Assembly: GCA_029962745.1 (NCBI GenBank)
Contig: CM057162.1
Span: 13,951,650 to 14,015,649, forward strand
Reading direction: 5' to 3'
Length of the DNA: 64,000 nucleotides
Source of the DNA: Echinometra lucunter
Lineage: Eukaryota; Echinodermata; Echinoidea; Camarodonta; Echinometridae
In this document: one piece after another, positions 24,164 to 37,004 of the stretch
Layout: each line of letters starts with the position of its first letter
Numbering within the stretch: position 1 is the first letter of the stretch
Notes under the pieces: model-generated
Told to the model about the DNA's origin: nothing
Databases searched by the model: none
Seen by the model: the letters and a program-made list of their open reading frames with translations, nothing else
Translations under genes and position numbers: made by a program

Positions 24164-24331
24164 GGGATGATAATGAGTTTCATGTTTGCAGGATTGACTA
24201 TTGAATGATGAATTTGGAAGATACATTTTTCCATTTACTGTCAACAATATTGCTTAGTTGACCCCTTGGAAAATGAAAATGAGTTTTGTGTCGGAATTGA
24301 TGATTGATGGATGAAGGCATCATCCCTAAAA
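24164..24331 (+). pseudogene. Decayed array unit with a truncated LRR exon
   Basis: 24164-24290 matches the decayed unit at 9960-10060 (gataatgagtttcatgtttg; attgactattga; tgaatttggaagatacattt). After ggatga at 24307-24312 comes only the last ~18 bases of an array exon, aaggcatcatccctaaaa, followed directly by the usual intron start gtatgtatgtac. The acceptor and about 150 bp of exon are gone, so the exon cannot be spliced in. The last exon base is A instead of G. Confidence 0.8.
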
Positions 24332-25113
24332 GTATGTATGTACTTTCTGTCTGAGAGACATTGAAAATTTTAACAATAATTATGTGAGCTCTTCATATGT
24401 TAATTTATGATATGTACATATATATTTTCAATACCTTTATTTCTTCTGCCATTTATAAATAATGTTGCAATGGCCATATGCAAGTAATAGACCTGATTGG
24501 ATTTAACTCATGACATTTCCTTATCTATTTTGATGGGTTTGGATTATTTAGGAAACAATTTGTGCAGTGATGTCATAGTATATGATATCATACATATGTA
24601 CATTTATATGATGTCATATGGTATACTCTGCATTATAAACCTGTTAACTACTGGATTCTCTCCTTCCTATAGGCTTAATACAGGTGTCACCCACTTCCAG
24701 TAGGCTACTGGTCAATATCAATTCCAGGCTAAGATGAATAGGATGCATGTGAAAGCAAGATTTAAAACTGTGTGATAGCTACATAGAAAATGAATGCTCC
24801 TTCAGGTTATTTTGGGGGTAAAATGAGTTTTGTGTCAGAATTGATTATTGATGGATGACTTTGAAAGATATATTTCTCCATGTATTATCAGCACTATAGC
24901 TTTTATCAACCTGTTGGTAGAAACTTATGTTTATCATGAATTTGAAGACATGACAGGACTAAAAGATCCAATATTATCATTACTTCTATGATTATCAGTG
25001 AAAAAGTTATAAATGTAAAACAAAAGAAGAAAATTAATTACAGTATATCTTATATGTTAATCTACATGCACATATAACTTATGTTCATGAGATGAAAACA
25101 TGTACTCTTGCAG

Positions 25114-25287
25114 GTCCAAAAACTGAGTCTTAAAGGAGTTAAGTGTTCTACACCATCCTCATCACATGACCTAGCAGAAGCACTGTGTTCTATGCCACAA
25201 CTGAATGACCTGACACTGGATATACATTTAATGGATAACATGGATGAGTTTTGCTCTGCATTGAAAGCAAAGGCATCATCCCTAAAG
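25114..25287 (+). CDS. Array LRR exon 9
   Basis: 174 bp, 58 codons, phase 0 to 0. First LRR: VQKLSLKGVKCSTPSSSHD. Second LRR: LTLDIHLMDNMDEF. Follows a type A intron. Confidence 0.92.
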
Positions 25288-25519
25288 GTATGTATGTACT
25301 TCCTGTCTGAGAGACATTGAAAATTTTAACAATAACTATGTGAGTACTTCATATGTTAATTTATGATATGTACATATACATTTTCAATACCTATATTTCT
25401 TCTACCATTTATAAATAATATTGCAATGGCCATATGTAAGTGATAGACGAGATTGGATTTAACTCATTATATTTCCTTACCTATTTTGATGGGTTTGGAT
25501 TATTTAGGAAACAATTTAA

Positions 25520-26007
25520 AGGCATTGGCTAACTTTGTGAGTAGCTGATTTAAAAAAATTCTCAAACTAAGATGATACATGTGTATGAGTACTTGTGTTT
25601 GTACTAAAAAACCTTGAAACCGACCATAATTTGGAATGAAAAAGTGTAAGTTAGATGCAAACGGCGATTTTATTATCCTTCGTCTCATGAGACAATCACT
25701 AAGAGGACCACTTTGCTTGAATTTGAAAATGCCGTTATGTGCCTCCCACCACGTGATTCGCCAATACACACAGTACGGTAAGGTGAGTCACACGCGCATG
25801 CGCACTCCTTATGTCTATTCTGTGCAACCGGCCCTCGTATAGTTTTCAAACATTGGCTCACATTTTTTATATTTAAAAATACTTCCAGTGGATATCATAC
25901 TTTGAGACTTTCAGACTGGTATTTTTACACTATAACCCTTATGTTTATCCCATTTTCAAGTAACAAAACAAGATTTTTTAAAATCATAACAATGTTAACC
26001 AATGTCT
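25520..26007 (+). mobile_element. TTAA-flanked MITE (Kolobok/piggyBac-like), copy 1
   Basis: 488 bp with ends AGGCATTGGCTAAC and GTTAACCAATGTCT, flanked by TTAA on both sides. The sister introns read aaacaatttaagcag, the exact empty site. AGG termini with TTAA duplication fit Kolobok better than piggyBac (usually CCC ends). No transposase ORF. Two further copies are at 50669-51158 (reverse) and 60497-60935. Confidence 0.88.
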
Positions 26008-26556
26008 TTAAGCAGAGATATCATACTATATGATGTCATATGTGTACAGGTATATGATGTCATATGGTATACTCTGCATTAACCTGTTGACAACTGAAGT
26101 CTCTCTTTCCCATAGGCTTAATACAGGTGTCATCCACTTCCAGTTGGCTACTGGTCAATATCAATTCCAGGCTAAGATGAATATGGTGCATGTGAAAGAA
26201 AGATTTGAAAGTGCTTGATACATATATAGAAAATGCATGCTCCTTCAAGTTATTTTGGGGGTAAAAATGAGTTTTGCTTCAGAATTGATTATTGATGGAT
26301 GACTTTGAAAGATATATCTCTCCATGTATTATCAGCACTATAGCTTTTATCAACCTGTTGGTAGAAACTTATGTTTATCATGATCTTGAAGACATGACAG
26401 GACTAAAAGATTCAATATTATCATTACTTCTAGGATTATCAGTGAAAAAGTTATAAATGTAAAGAAAAGTTTGAAAATTAAAACAGTAGATCTTATATGT
26501 TAATCTACATGCACATATAACATATGTTCATGAGATGAAAACATGTACTCTTGCAG

Positions 26557-26730
26557 GTCCAAAAACTGAGTCTTGAAAGAGTTAAGTGTTCTACACCATC
26601 CTCTTCACATGACCTAGCAGAAGCACTGTGTTCTATGCCACAACTGAATGACCTGACACTGGATATACATATAAGGCATCACATGGATGAGTTTTGCTCT
26701 GCGTTGAAAGCAAAGGCATCATCCCTAAAG
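26557..26730 (+). CDS. Array LRR exon 10
   Basis: 174 bp, 58 codons, phase 0 to 0. First LRR: VQKLSLERVKCSTPSSSHD. Second LRR: LTLDIHIRHHMDEF. The donor is gtacgt instead of gtatgt, shared only with exon 13; this marks exons 10-12 and 13-15 as a duplicated block. Confidence 0.92.
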
Positions 26731-27508
26731 GTACGTATGTACTTCCTGTCTTAGAGACATTGAAAATTTTAACAATAACTACGTGAGCACTTCATATGTT
26801 AATTTATGATATGTACATATACATTTTCAATACCTGGATTTCTTCTACCATTTATAAATGATGTTGCAATGGCCATATGCAAGTGATGGACGAGATCAGA
26901 TTTTACTTGTTACATTTCCCTATCTATTTTGATGAGTTTGGATTATTTAGGAAACACTTTATGCAGTTCTGTCATACTATATGATGTCATACATGTACAT
27001 GTACATGTATATGATGTCATATGGTATACTCTGCATTAACCTGTTGACTACCGAATTTTCTCCTTCCCGTGGGCTTTATACAGGTCTCACCCGCTTCCAG
27101 CATTCTACGGGTTAATATCAATTCCATTCTAATTAGATGATTTGGATGCATGTGAAAGCAAGTTTTGAAAGTGCTTTATAGATAAATAGAAAATGCATGT
27201 TCCTTCAAGTTATCTTAGAGTAAAAATGAGTAACATGTCAGAATTGATGGTTGATGACTGTGAAAGACATATTTCTCCATGTATCATCAGAATATAGCTT
27301 TTATCAACCCATTAGTAGAAACTTATGTTTTTCATGATCTTAAAGACGTGACAGGACTAAAAGATCCAATATCTTCATTCTATGATCATCAGTGAAAGAG
27401 TTATTTAAATGTAGAAAAAAGTTTGAAAATTAAAACAGTAGATGCTATATGTTGATCTACACGCACACATAAATTGTGTTCATGAGATGAAAATATGTAC
27501 TCTTGCAG

Positions 27509-27676
27509 GTCCGAAAACTGCAGCTTCAAGGAATTTACTCTTCTACACCAGCCTCATCACGTGACCTAGCAGAAGCACTGTGTTCTATTCCACAGCTGAA
27601 TGACCTGACACTGCTTGGAATGGATCTCAGGGATGAGTTTTGCTCTGCATTGAAAGCAAAGGCATCATCCCTAACG
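27509..27676 (+). CDS. Array LRR exon 11
   Basis: 168 bp, 56 codons, phase 0 to 0. First LRR: VRKLQLQGIYSSTPASSRD. Second LRR: LTLLGMDLRDEF. The last codon before the donor is ACG (Thr) instead of AAG (Lys), giving AACG|gtatgt. Follows a type B intron. The next intron has lost about 100 bp around 27808, where a misplaced atacaggtctcaccc fragment sits. Confidence 0.92.
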
Positions 27677-28348
27677 GTATGTATGTACTTCCTGTCTGAG
27701 AGACATTGAAAATTTTAACAATAACTATGTGAGCACTTCATTTGTTAATATATGATATGTACATATACATTTTCAATACCTATATTTCTTCTACCATTTA
27801 TAAATAGAATATTGATACAGGTCTCACCCATGTCATACATGTACAGGTATATGATGTCATATGGTATACTCTGCATTAACCTGTTGACTACTGAATTCTC
27901 TCCTTCCCATAGGTTTAATACAGGTTTCACCCACTTCCAGTAGGCTACTGGTCAATATCAATTCCAGGCTAAGATGAATATGGTGCATGTGAAAGCAAGA
28001 TTTGAAAGTGCTTGATACATATATAGAAAATGCATGCTCCTTCAAGATATTTTGGGGGTAAAAATGAGTTTTGTTTCAGAATTGATTATTGATGGATGAC
28101 TTTGAAAGACATATTTCTCCATGTATTATCAGAATATAGCTTTTATCAACCTGTTAGTAGAAACTTATGTTTATCATGATCTTGAAGACATGACAGGACT
28201 AAAAGATCCAATATTATCATTCTATGATCATCAGTGAAAGAGTTATAAGTATAGAAAAAAGTTTGAAAATTAACACAGTAGATGTTATATGTTGATCTAC
28301 ATGCACACATAAATTATGTTCATGAGATGAAAACATGTACTCTTGCAG

Positions 28349-28516
28349 GTCCGAAAACTGAGTCTTAAAGGAGTTGAGTGTCCTACACCATCCTCATCAC
28401 ATGACCTAGCAGAAGCACTGTGTTCTATTCCACAGCTGAATGACCTGACACTGCTTGGAATGGATCTCAGGGATGAGTTTTGCTCTGCATTGAAAGCAAA
28501 GGCATCATCCCTAAAG
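28349..28516 (+). CDS. Array LRR exon 12
   Basis: 168 bp, 56 codons, phase 0 to 0. First LRR: VRKLSLKGVECPTPSSSHD. Second LRR: LTLLGMDLRDEF. The first window (KGVECP) is shared with exon 13 but the second window is not. The preceding intron is a type A then type B mosaic. Confidence 0.92.
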
Positions 28517-29293
28517 GTATGTATGTCCTTCCTGTCTGAGAGACATTGAAAATTTTAACAATAACTATGTGAGCATTTCATATGTTAATATATGATATGT
28601 ACATATACATTTTCAATACCTATATTTCTTTTACCTTTTATAAATAATATTGCAATGGCCATATGTAAGAGATAGACGAGATTGGATTTAACTCATTATA
28701 TTTCCTTATCTATTTTGATGGGTTTGGATTATTTAGGAAACAATTTGTGCAGTGATATCATACTATATGATGTCATACATGTACAGGTATATGATGTCAT
28801 ATGGTATACTCTGCATTAACCTGTTGACTACTGAATTGTCTCCTTCCCATAGACTTTATACAGGTGTCACCCACTTCCAGTAGGCTACTGGTCAATATCA
28901 ATTCCAGGCTAAGATGAATAAGGTGCCTGTGAAAGCAAGATTTGAAAGTGCTTGATACATATATAGAAAATGCATGCTCCTTCAAGTTATTTTGGGGGTA
29001 AAAATGAGTTTCGTTTCAGAATTGATTATTGATGGATGACTTTGAAAGATACATTTCTCCATGTATTATCAGCACTATAGCTTTTATCAACCTGTTGGTA
29101 GAGACTTATGTTTATCATGATCTTGAAGACATGACAGGACTAAAAGATTCAATATTATCATTACTTCTAGGATTATCAGTGAAAAAGTTATAAATGTAAA
29201 AAAAAGTTTGAAAATTAAAACAGTAGATCTTATATGTTAATCTACATGCACATATAACTTATGTTCATGAGATGAAAACATGTACTCTTGCAG

Positions 29294-29461
29294 GTCCAAA
29301 AACTGAGTCTTAAAGGAGTTGAGTGTCCTACACCATCCTCATCACATGACCTAGCAGAAGCACTGTGTTCTATTCCACAGCTGAATGACCTAACACTGTC
29401 TGGAATGAATCCCAGGGATGAGTTTTTCTCTGCATTGAAAGCAAAGGCATTATCCCTAAAG
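29294..29461 (+). CDS. Array LRR exon 13
   Basis: 168 bp, 56 codons, phase 0 to 0. First LRR: VQKLSLKGVECPTPSSSHD. Second LRR: LTLSGMNPRDEFFSALK, ending KALSLK. Donor gtacgt. Pro in the second window is unique in the array. Confidence 0.92.
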
Positions 29462-30233
29462 GTACGTATGTACTTCCTGTCTTAGAGACATTGAAAATTT
29501 TAACAATAACTACGTGAGCACTTCATATGTTAATTTATGATATGTACATATACATTTTCAATACCTGGATTTCTTCTACCATTTATAAATGATGTTGCAA
29601 TGGCCATATGCAAGTGATGGACGAGATCAGATTTTACTTGTTACATTTCCCTATCTATTTTGATGAGTTTGGATTATTTAGGAAACACTTTATGCAGTTC
29701 TGTCATACTATATGATGTCATACTTGTACATGTATATGATGTCATATGGTATACTCTGCATTAACCTGTTGACCACTGAATTCTCTCCTTCCCATGGGCT
29801 TAATACAGGGCTCACCCGCTTCCCGCATTCTACGGGATAATGTCAATTCCATTCTAATTAGATGATTTTGATGCATGTTAAAGCAAGTTTTGAAAGTGCT
29901 TGAAAAATAAATAGAAAATGCATGTTCCTTTAAGTTATCTTAGAGTAAAAATGAGTTACGTGTCAGAATTGATGGTTGATGACTTTGAAAGACATATTTC
30001 TCCATGTATCATCAGAATATAGCTTTTATCAACCCATTAGTAGAAACTTATGTTTTTCATGATCTTAAAGACGTGACAGGACTAAAAGATCCAATATCTT
30101 CATTCTATGATCATCAGTGAAAGAGTTATTTAAATGTAGAAAAAAGTTTGAAAATTAAAACAGTAGATGCTATATGTTGATCTACATGCACACATAAATT
30201 GTGTTCATGAGATGAAAATATGTACTCTTGCAG

Positions 30234-30407
30234 GTCCGAAAACTGCAGCTTCAAGGAATTTACTCTTCTACACCAGCCTCATCACGTGACCTAGCAGAAG
30301 CACTGTGTTCTATGCCACAACTGAATGACCTGACAATGGATATACATTTAATGGATCTCAGGGATGAGTTTTGCTCTGCATTGAAAGCAAAGGCATCATC
30401 CCTAAAG
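30234..30407 (+). CDS. Array LRR exon 14, chimeric
   Basis: 174 bp, 58 codons, phase 0 to 0. The first LRR, VRKLQLQGIYSSTPASSRD, is identical to exon 11, as is the intron before it. The second LRR, LTMDIHLMDLRDEF, joins the DIHLMD class to the LRDEF ending of the LGMD class. This is best read as recombination or gene conversion between LALEALC-type framework and the second window (after CSMPQ). The following intron has a local ~72 bp tandem duplication (30574-30717). Confidence 0.92.
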
Positions 30408-31255
30408 GTATGTATGTCCTTCCTGTCTGAGAGACATTGAAAATTTTAACAATAAGTATGTGAGCACTTCATATGTTAATTTATGATATGTACATAAACA
30501 TTTTCAATACCTTTATTTATTCTACCATTTATAAATCATATTGCAATGGCCATATGTAAGTGATAAACAAGATTGGATATAACTCATTAATATTCCTTAT
30601 CTATTTTGATGGGTTTGGATTATTTAGGAAACAATTTAAGCAGAGATTGGATTAACTCATTATATTTCCTTATCTATCTTGATGGGTTTGGATTATTTAG
30701 GAAACAATTTAAGCAGTGATATCATACTATATGATGTCATACATGTACAGGTATATGATGTCATATGGTATACTCTGCATTAACATGTTGACTACTGAAT
30801 TCTCTCCTTCCCATAGATTTAATACAGGTGTCACCCACTTTCAGTAGGCTACTGGTCAATATCAATTCCAGGCTAAGATGAATATGGTGCATGTGAAAGC
30901 AAGATTTGAAAGTGCTTGATACATATATAGAAAATGCATGCTCCTTCAAGGTAATTTGGGGGTAAAAATGAGTTTCGTTTCAGAATTGATTATTGATGGA
31001 TGACTTTGAAAGATATATTTCTCCTTGTATTATCAACACTATAGCTTTCATCAACCTGTTGGTAGAAACTTATGTTTATCATGATCTTGAAGACATGACA
31101 GGACTAAAAGATCCAATATTATCATTATTTCTATGATTATCAGTGAAAAAGTTATAAATGCAAAAGAAAAAAGTTTAAAAAGTAAAATAGTAGATCTAAT
31201 TACCGAAATGCACATGTAAACTATGTTCATGAGTTGATATCATGTACTCTTGCAG

Positions 31256-31429
31256 GTCCAAATAGTGCGTCTTCTAGGAGTCAAGTGTCCCACACCAGCC
31301 TCATCACATGACCTAGCAGAAGCACTGTGTTCTATGCCACAGCTGAATGACTTGACACTGGATATACATTTAATGGATTACATGGATGAGTTTTACTCTG
31401 CATTGAAAGCAAAGGCATCATCACTAAAG
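31256..31429 (+). CDS. Array LRR exon 15
   Basis: 174 bp, 58 codons, phase 0 to 0. First LRR: VQIVRLLGVKCPTPASSHD, with changed framework (IVRL for KLSL). Second LRR: LTLDIHLMDYMDEFYSALK. The acceptor context is gagttgatatcatgtactc, like exons 16 and 17. Confidence 0.9.
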
Positions 31430-31599
31430 GTATGTATGTACTTCCTGTCTGAGAGACATTGAAAATTTTAACAATGACTATGTGAGCACTTCATATGTTA
31501 ATATATGGGAAGCGACCCGACAAAAGGGCCCTTAGCTCTCCAAATGGCTTACGCAGTAAAACCGCGCTAAAGTCAGCGCATATCAAAACGTGCAGAGCG

Positions 31600-32900
31600 C
31601 ACTATAAAAAAAATAACACCAAACCAAAACAAAACACACGTGCGGAAGAAAAATACCAGAACAGTGCAGTGACTGAAGACTAATCAGTCGATTAATCTGG
31701 CTCTAGCTGATGATCAAATATTATTCCTTGGATGAATCGGTAAGATCATAATTACAATTTCTTCACACAGTTTGTTCCAGTAGAAATTACGGGTTTCAAA
31801 GACATTTCGTGCATTTAATTCAGTTTTAATAGGTGACTGTTCTAGTTAACCTCGTTTCATAGTGCCAGTTGCAACTTAACTTCAACTTCAAGAGTGCATG
31901 CACGCATAGTTTCACAGATAAAGTTGTTAATACTGACATATAACGTTGTATTATGAAATATCCTTCCTCTGTTAGTGTTATTTCTTTTTCATATTACTGT
32001 ATAATCTTTGAATATCAATTTTTGTATTTTATTTTATCAGTCATGTCAGTATGGCAATTTCTTTAAACCAAGATTTAAGCAGTCACATGCAAGAAAAGGC
32101 GAAGATGTGTTTTAATGTTGAAACATTTAATGTTAGCAGTTGAATGCACGATATGCCTTACCCTTAAATTCATTGACTTTTTGTGAATGTCTATTCCACT
32201 ACAAATACAATCATGGGACTACAGTAGATCTTAACTTCAGACCTGCTTATACCAATCTCTGGAATTTGTTGATACATATTTGAGGCCTCAATTTTCCCAT
32301 GCTGAATTTACCAGTCAGGAATTCATTAGAAAATTTTAGCAGAGCTCCAACAAGTTATATGTATGTACAGTGTATTTCCTACACAGAGTAAAATAAAGTT
32401 AGGCCTCGGCCCTAGATCTAGGCTAGCATATAGTCTAGCTGATTTAGGGCCAGACTACGACCTTGCCCTAGCTCAGGCTCTGAATAAGGATGGAATTAAA
32501 AATAACTTTATGTATCACAACCCTGTAAGCACAGACCTGCTTTTAGAAAAATTAAGAAATCAATAGAAAAAGATAAAGCTGAAATGGAGGGGGGGCAGGG
32601 CATTGCTTATTGAGAGAAGGATGGGAGGGGGCAGATCATTATTCACAAAAAAATTCCTCCCCCACCTTTCCCATTGTGTATTGCTTGATTTGTCTTCAGT
32701 TTTGAGTGCATTTATTATCTCTGTAAACTTTCTTTTTTATTAAAGAAATTGAATTACAAACTGAATTTCAATAGTTAGACATAATGGATATATTTAATGA
32801 AAATGGCGTCACTGGTACGGTTTTACACCACTGCGAATTAGCAAATTTACCTAGCAGACTGCCTTTCACTCGAATTTTCTTATCGTTTCGTTTGTTCTGG
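31600..32900. other. Left interior of the 8.4 kb element, nothing recognised
   Basis: AT-rich sequence with small ORFs of no family (31495-31683, 32363-32566) and a G-rich patch at 32587-32636. The 5' end of the nested LINE must lie near its right side, but no boundary is visible. Confidence 0.4.
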
Positions 32901-33058
32901 TGATTTCCTACATGTTTGTGTGTACTTTAATGAACGTTTTATCGTACTAAATCCAGGATTTCCGTGTGAACTAGGAAATAAAATTCTTCTGCCAAACCTA
33001 ATTCCTCTGCATCGAAAAGTCTCGATTCTGAACAGGAACGCTTTCCCATGCAGTCACC

Positions 33059-35983
33059 ATGATCAGGTACGTTCTCTTCGTAGTAATTACTGCTACTCTG
33101 TCATGTGTCGCCAATGGTCGGATATTTAACATTCCATACCTGTCTGCTAACGAATGGAGTACTCATAACCAGGCGATCAAAGAGCGGTTATCTCTTATAA
33201 ACTTTGATCTGAGTACGGACACTCTAAGTCCTAAAAATGCCGCGGTTAAATTTTCAGATACGCTTGTTCATTATTTCGCCGAAAATGAAGAATTTGTAGA
33301 GCAGAGACGTAGCGAAAGCTATGTAACACATGAACCTAAATCTATAAACCAGGCGAGAAAATGCAAAAATGGGCTCAGAAAAAGAGCGTATGGAAAAGGC
33401 GGAACTGATGATGACAGAAAGCAATTTCGTAGAGCTGTCAAGACACTGTTTTATCTCAAGAAGAAAGCAAAGGAACACAGAGATGAAAAATCCAGAGCTC
33501 ATTTAGAAAAACGTTATAGAGGAAATTTTTCATGACTTTGCTAAAAAGGCATGCAGCGGAGCACTATTTGATCTAGCTAATATACCGTCATTCCCCCCTG
33601 ATCAGGCTAATCTCTACTTTGCAAGTAAATACAACACCCTAATCGATATAGATCCTACATCAGTGAACTGGTTTCCATACATTAATGTCAGTGAATCGGA
33701 TTTTCATTGTTTCAACATGGCCCCCATTAAGCCCAGGGACGTAAAAGCCGTTCTTCGGAGGAAAAAGGCTAGCTCGGCACCGGGGGACGATGGATTAATG
33801 TACGGTATGCTAAAACATCTAGACTGCACCCATCATTTGCTGGCGACCCTGTATAATAAGATATTGCTCACGGGTGACCCACCGGAATCTTGGTCAGAGT
33901 CTAGGGTCATTTCGATACACAAATCAGGCGACACAAATCAACCAGAAAACTTCCGTATGATCTCCCTGACCTGCTGTGTTAGTAAAGTATTCCACCAAAT
34001 TCTCGCCGAAAAAACTTCGCAGTACCTCACCGACAACCAGTTAATTGATAAACAAGTACAAAAGGCATTCATTAATGGGGTAAATGGTTGCATTGAGCAT
34101 AATCAGGTGCTCCATGAAGTTCTGAAACATGCCAGATGTAAAAAGAAGACTCTTCACATCACATTCTTTGATCTTGCCGACGCATTTGGTAGCGTTAGTC
34201 ATGACTTGATCTCTTTATCAATGGATCGTTACGCAATACCTGAACCTGTTTCTAAATACGTAACTACTCTCTACTCTCGCTTGAATGGATATGTGTGCGG
34301 CCCGGATTGGGAGTCGGATCAATTTAATTTTAAGAAGGGCGTATTCCAGGGCGACCCCTTTTCCCCTATTGTATTTCTTATGTGTTTCAACCCGATCTTA
34401 GAATACCTCACTGCCCAGAAACAGAAATATGGTTACGATTTTGCAGGTCAGCGAATAATTACAACCCCGTATGCCGATGATTTTAATTTGATTACGGGTA
34501 ATAAAAGGCATCATCAAAAGATAATTTCTGAATTGGATAAATTGCTCAATAGTATGGGTTTTAGGATGAAAGTTCGGAAATGTCGCTCCCTTTCGATTTC
34601 TGGTGGCAAGCCAGCTGTTGTGGATTTCTTCGTGGATAACGAACCTATAGGCTCTATCCAAAAACCTTTTCGAAGAAAACAGAAGAAAGGTTGGAATTCT
34701 TGAATGGAAAACTAAACACAATTCTCCAAAACATAGATGGCGTCAACATTAGAAACGAATATAAGTTGCGAATACTTACCAACTACGCACTTCCATCCTT
34801 GAGGTTCGCACTAACTATTCATGATCTCCACAATACTCGCCTTAAAGTTCTTGATACTCTCTTAGATAAATATCTCAAAAAATGGCTTGGAGTGCCTCGG
34901 CGTGGAGCGAATAACGCCCTAATACACGCCCCAGAAGGCCTTGATATCCCAACTATTTCCGAATTGTATAGGATATGTCATTGTTTATCATACAGTAGAT
35001 CGAGATTGCTTGGTGACCAATTGGTCAATCATGCCCTTGACCAACAATTGTCAAGGGAAGGAAGATGGTCGAGAAAATCCTCAACAACGGGTGATGCCCA
35101 CAAAGTCCACGATATCAGTGTACAGTGTAACTGGCAAAAAACTAAACAAAAGGTTAAACAAAACCTAAGGGCTCAAAGTAGTGAAAAATGGAAGAATGAC
35201 ATAGAACCTCTTCTAGTTCAGGGCGAATTTCTGAAAATTCTACATATAGAAAGGACAGATTTATCGTGGAAATCAATCATCTTTGGTCTTCCACAGGGGG
35301 TCCTTAAGTTTGCCATAAATGCCTGTATTGATAGTCTTCCCAGTAATAAGAACTTATACCGTTGGGGCAGACGCCTTAATGATAAATGCACCTTGTGTCA
35401 AGCTAAAGGCACCCTTCATCATGTCCTTAACCACTGTGAAAAGATGCTCGATAGATATGCTTGGCGTCACAATAACGTGATTCTCAAACTCTTCCAACTC
35501 ATGAAACAAAATAACGCTGACAAAAAAGATGTACGGGTCTTCGCCGACTTAAAAGACGTCAACATAAACGGAGGAACGGTTCCCCCTGACGTCATCCCAA
35601 CTCAACAAAAACCTGACATATGCTTTTTGGACTATAAAGAGAAAACGGTTAGGTTAATTGAATTAACCATCCCCTTTGAAACTAACATAACCGAAGCACA
35701 CCAAAGAAAATGTGACCGCTACGCAGGCCTCATTCACGACCTAGAAGAGGTTGGTTGGAAGCCAAAGCTCTTCTGCGTGGAAATCGGTAGCCGAGGTCTT
35801 ATAACCCCAGATAACAAAAAATGTCTCCTGACTATTATGAAAGAGTGCAACATGGGGAGGAAATATGCTAAGCTCAGAGACGACATTATTCGTTCAGTCC
35901 TCCTCGGATCCTACGTCGTCTTTAATAGTAGATCGGGCCTTCATGGCAATCCTACCAATACTTTGAAACATAAATCATACTAG
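33059..35983 (+). pseudogene. R2/HERO-type non-LTR retrotransposon ORF with restriction-like endonuclease, frameshifted
   Basis: Three open segments in different frames make one ORF. 33059-33535 is a basic N-terminal region (RKQFRRAVKTLFYLKKKAKE). After a frameshift near 33520 the frame is open to 34703 and holds the reverse transcriptase: APGDDGLMYGMLKH, SRVISIHKSGD, FFDLADAFGSVSHDLI, GVFQGDPFSPIVF and the active site TTPYADDF (34470-34481). A second frameshift near 34690 leads to 34691-35983, which carries the thumb, the CCHC knuckle CTLCQAKGTLHHVLNHC (about 35387-35437) and the PD-x-E-x-K nuclease: KPDICFLD, RLIELTIPFE, HQRKCDRYAG. The absence of an APE domain and this C-terminal nuclease place it in the R2/NeSL/HERO group. 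The motifs are intact, but at least two frameshifts make this copy inactive. Confidence 0.88.
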
Positions 35984-36745
35984 TTTGCCTAAACCAATGA
36001 ATTACGGTATTCAAAATGTATCACGTTATTCTGACGCCATTCCATGTTTGTTTGGGGTTTCCTTCCCCCCCCCCCATCTTTTATACCTAGGCCGATTAAA
36101 ATAAACACGATAAAGACAGCCCGGAGTTAGAAGTTGCTCCGCCTATTTCTTTTTAGAATTTTATCATTCCTATTATTTAATGTCCTTGTTATAGAAGTAT
36201 TATCATTATATATTTCGGCTACTACCTATCACCACGATTATTGATATGTGTAATTTTCCTACTGCTACATCTCTTAACTATTTATTTCATCTCTTGTTCA
36301 AAGGTTTATGTTAATATTAATTTCAACCTTTTATCCACATGTACATGCCAGTTTATAATACATAAATATCCTCTAGTAGTCTGTCTACGACTCGGGTTTA
36401 TTCTTTCATTGTCACTGGGATTTTGGGGAGGGGGTGGAGGGGGGGGGCTATAATAATTAATAATACGCAACCTACTAGTTCACACGACCTTAATATTTCA
36501 ACTTCTTTATGTTATTATGTTATATTTCGAGACAATGAGCGGCCAGTTTGTTAAGCTGTTCCCATATTAAGTATTTTGTTCCAATATCTTGTTTTAATCC
36601 TCGTATTTCGCTTTGTACAATTTATGTTACCCTTCCTGAGGATCTTATACTCTTATTTGTAAACCTCGGTCCTGGGTTTTCTGTGTATCTTCTTTATTTT
36701 AATGTTGTATGTTTTTTAAAATAAAGATGAATCAATAAAATTTAG
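35984..36745 (+). other. 3' UTR and end of the nested R2/HERO-like LINE (approximate)
   Basis: The AT-rich tail after the stop ends with aaaataaagatgaatcaataaaa at about 36719-36740, the likely 3' end. It contains a C-run at 36066 and a G-run at 36425-36449. No other gene is visible. Confidence 0.4.
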
Positions 36746-37004
36746 CTGCATTACTTTTAGATTAATCAAAATTGAAACAATACTAATCACAAAACAGCAT
36801 TACTTAATGGATTAAATGTTATTACTGTCTAATATTTCATATTAGAATGAATGACACTTTGTATTCCATACTCATTTAATGCTGTTGGTGTACTTCAGAT
36901 TTTCTAAAACAATAAATCTGTATATCAGTGTGATTCATCTAAGCAGTTGGCTGCTTCTAGTGCCATTTCATGTATAATTAAAAGGGATTTTTTTCTTTTT
37001 ACAG

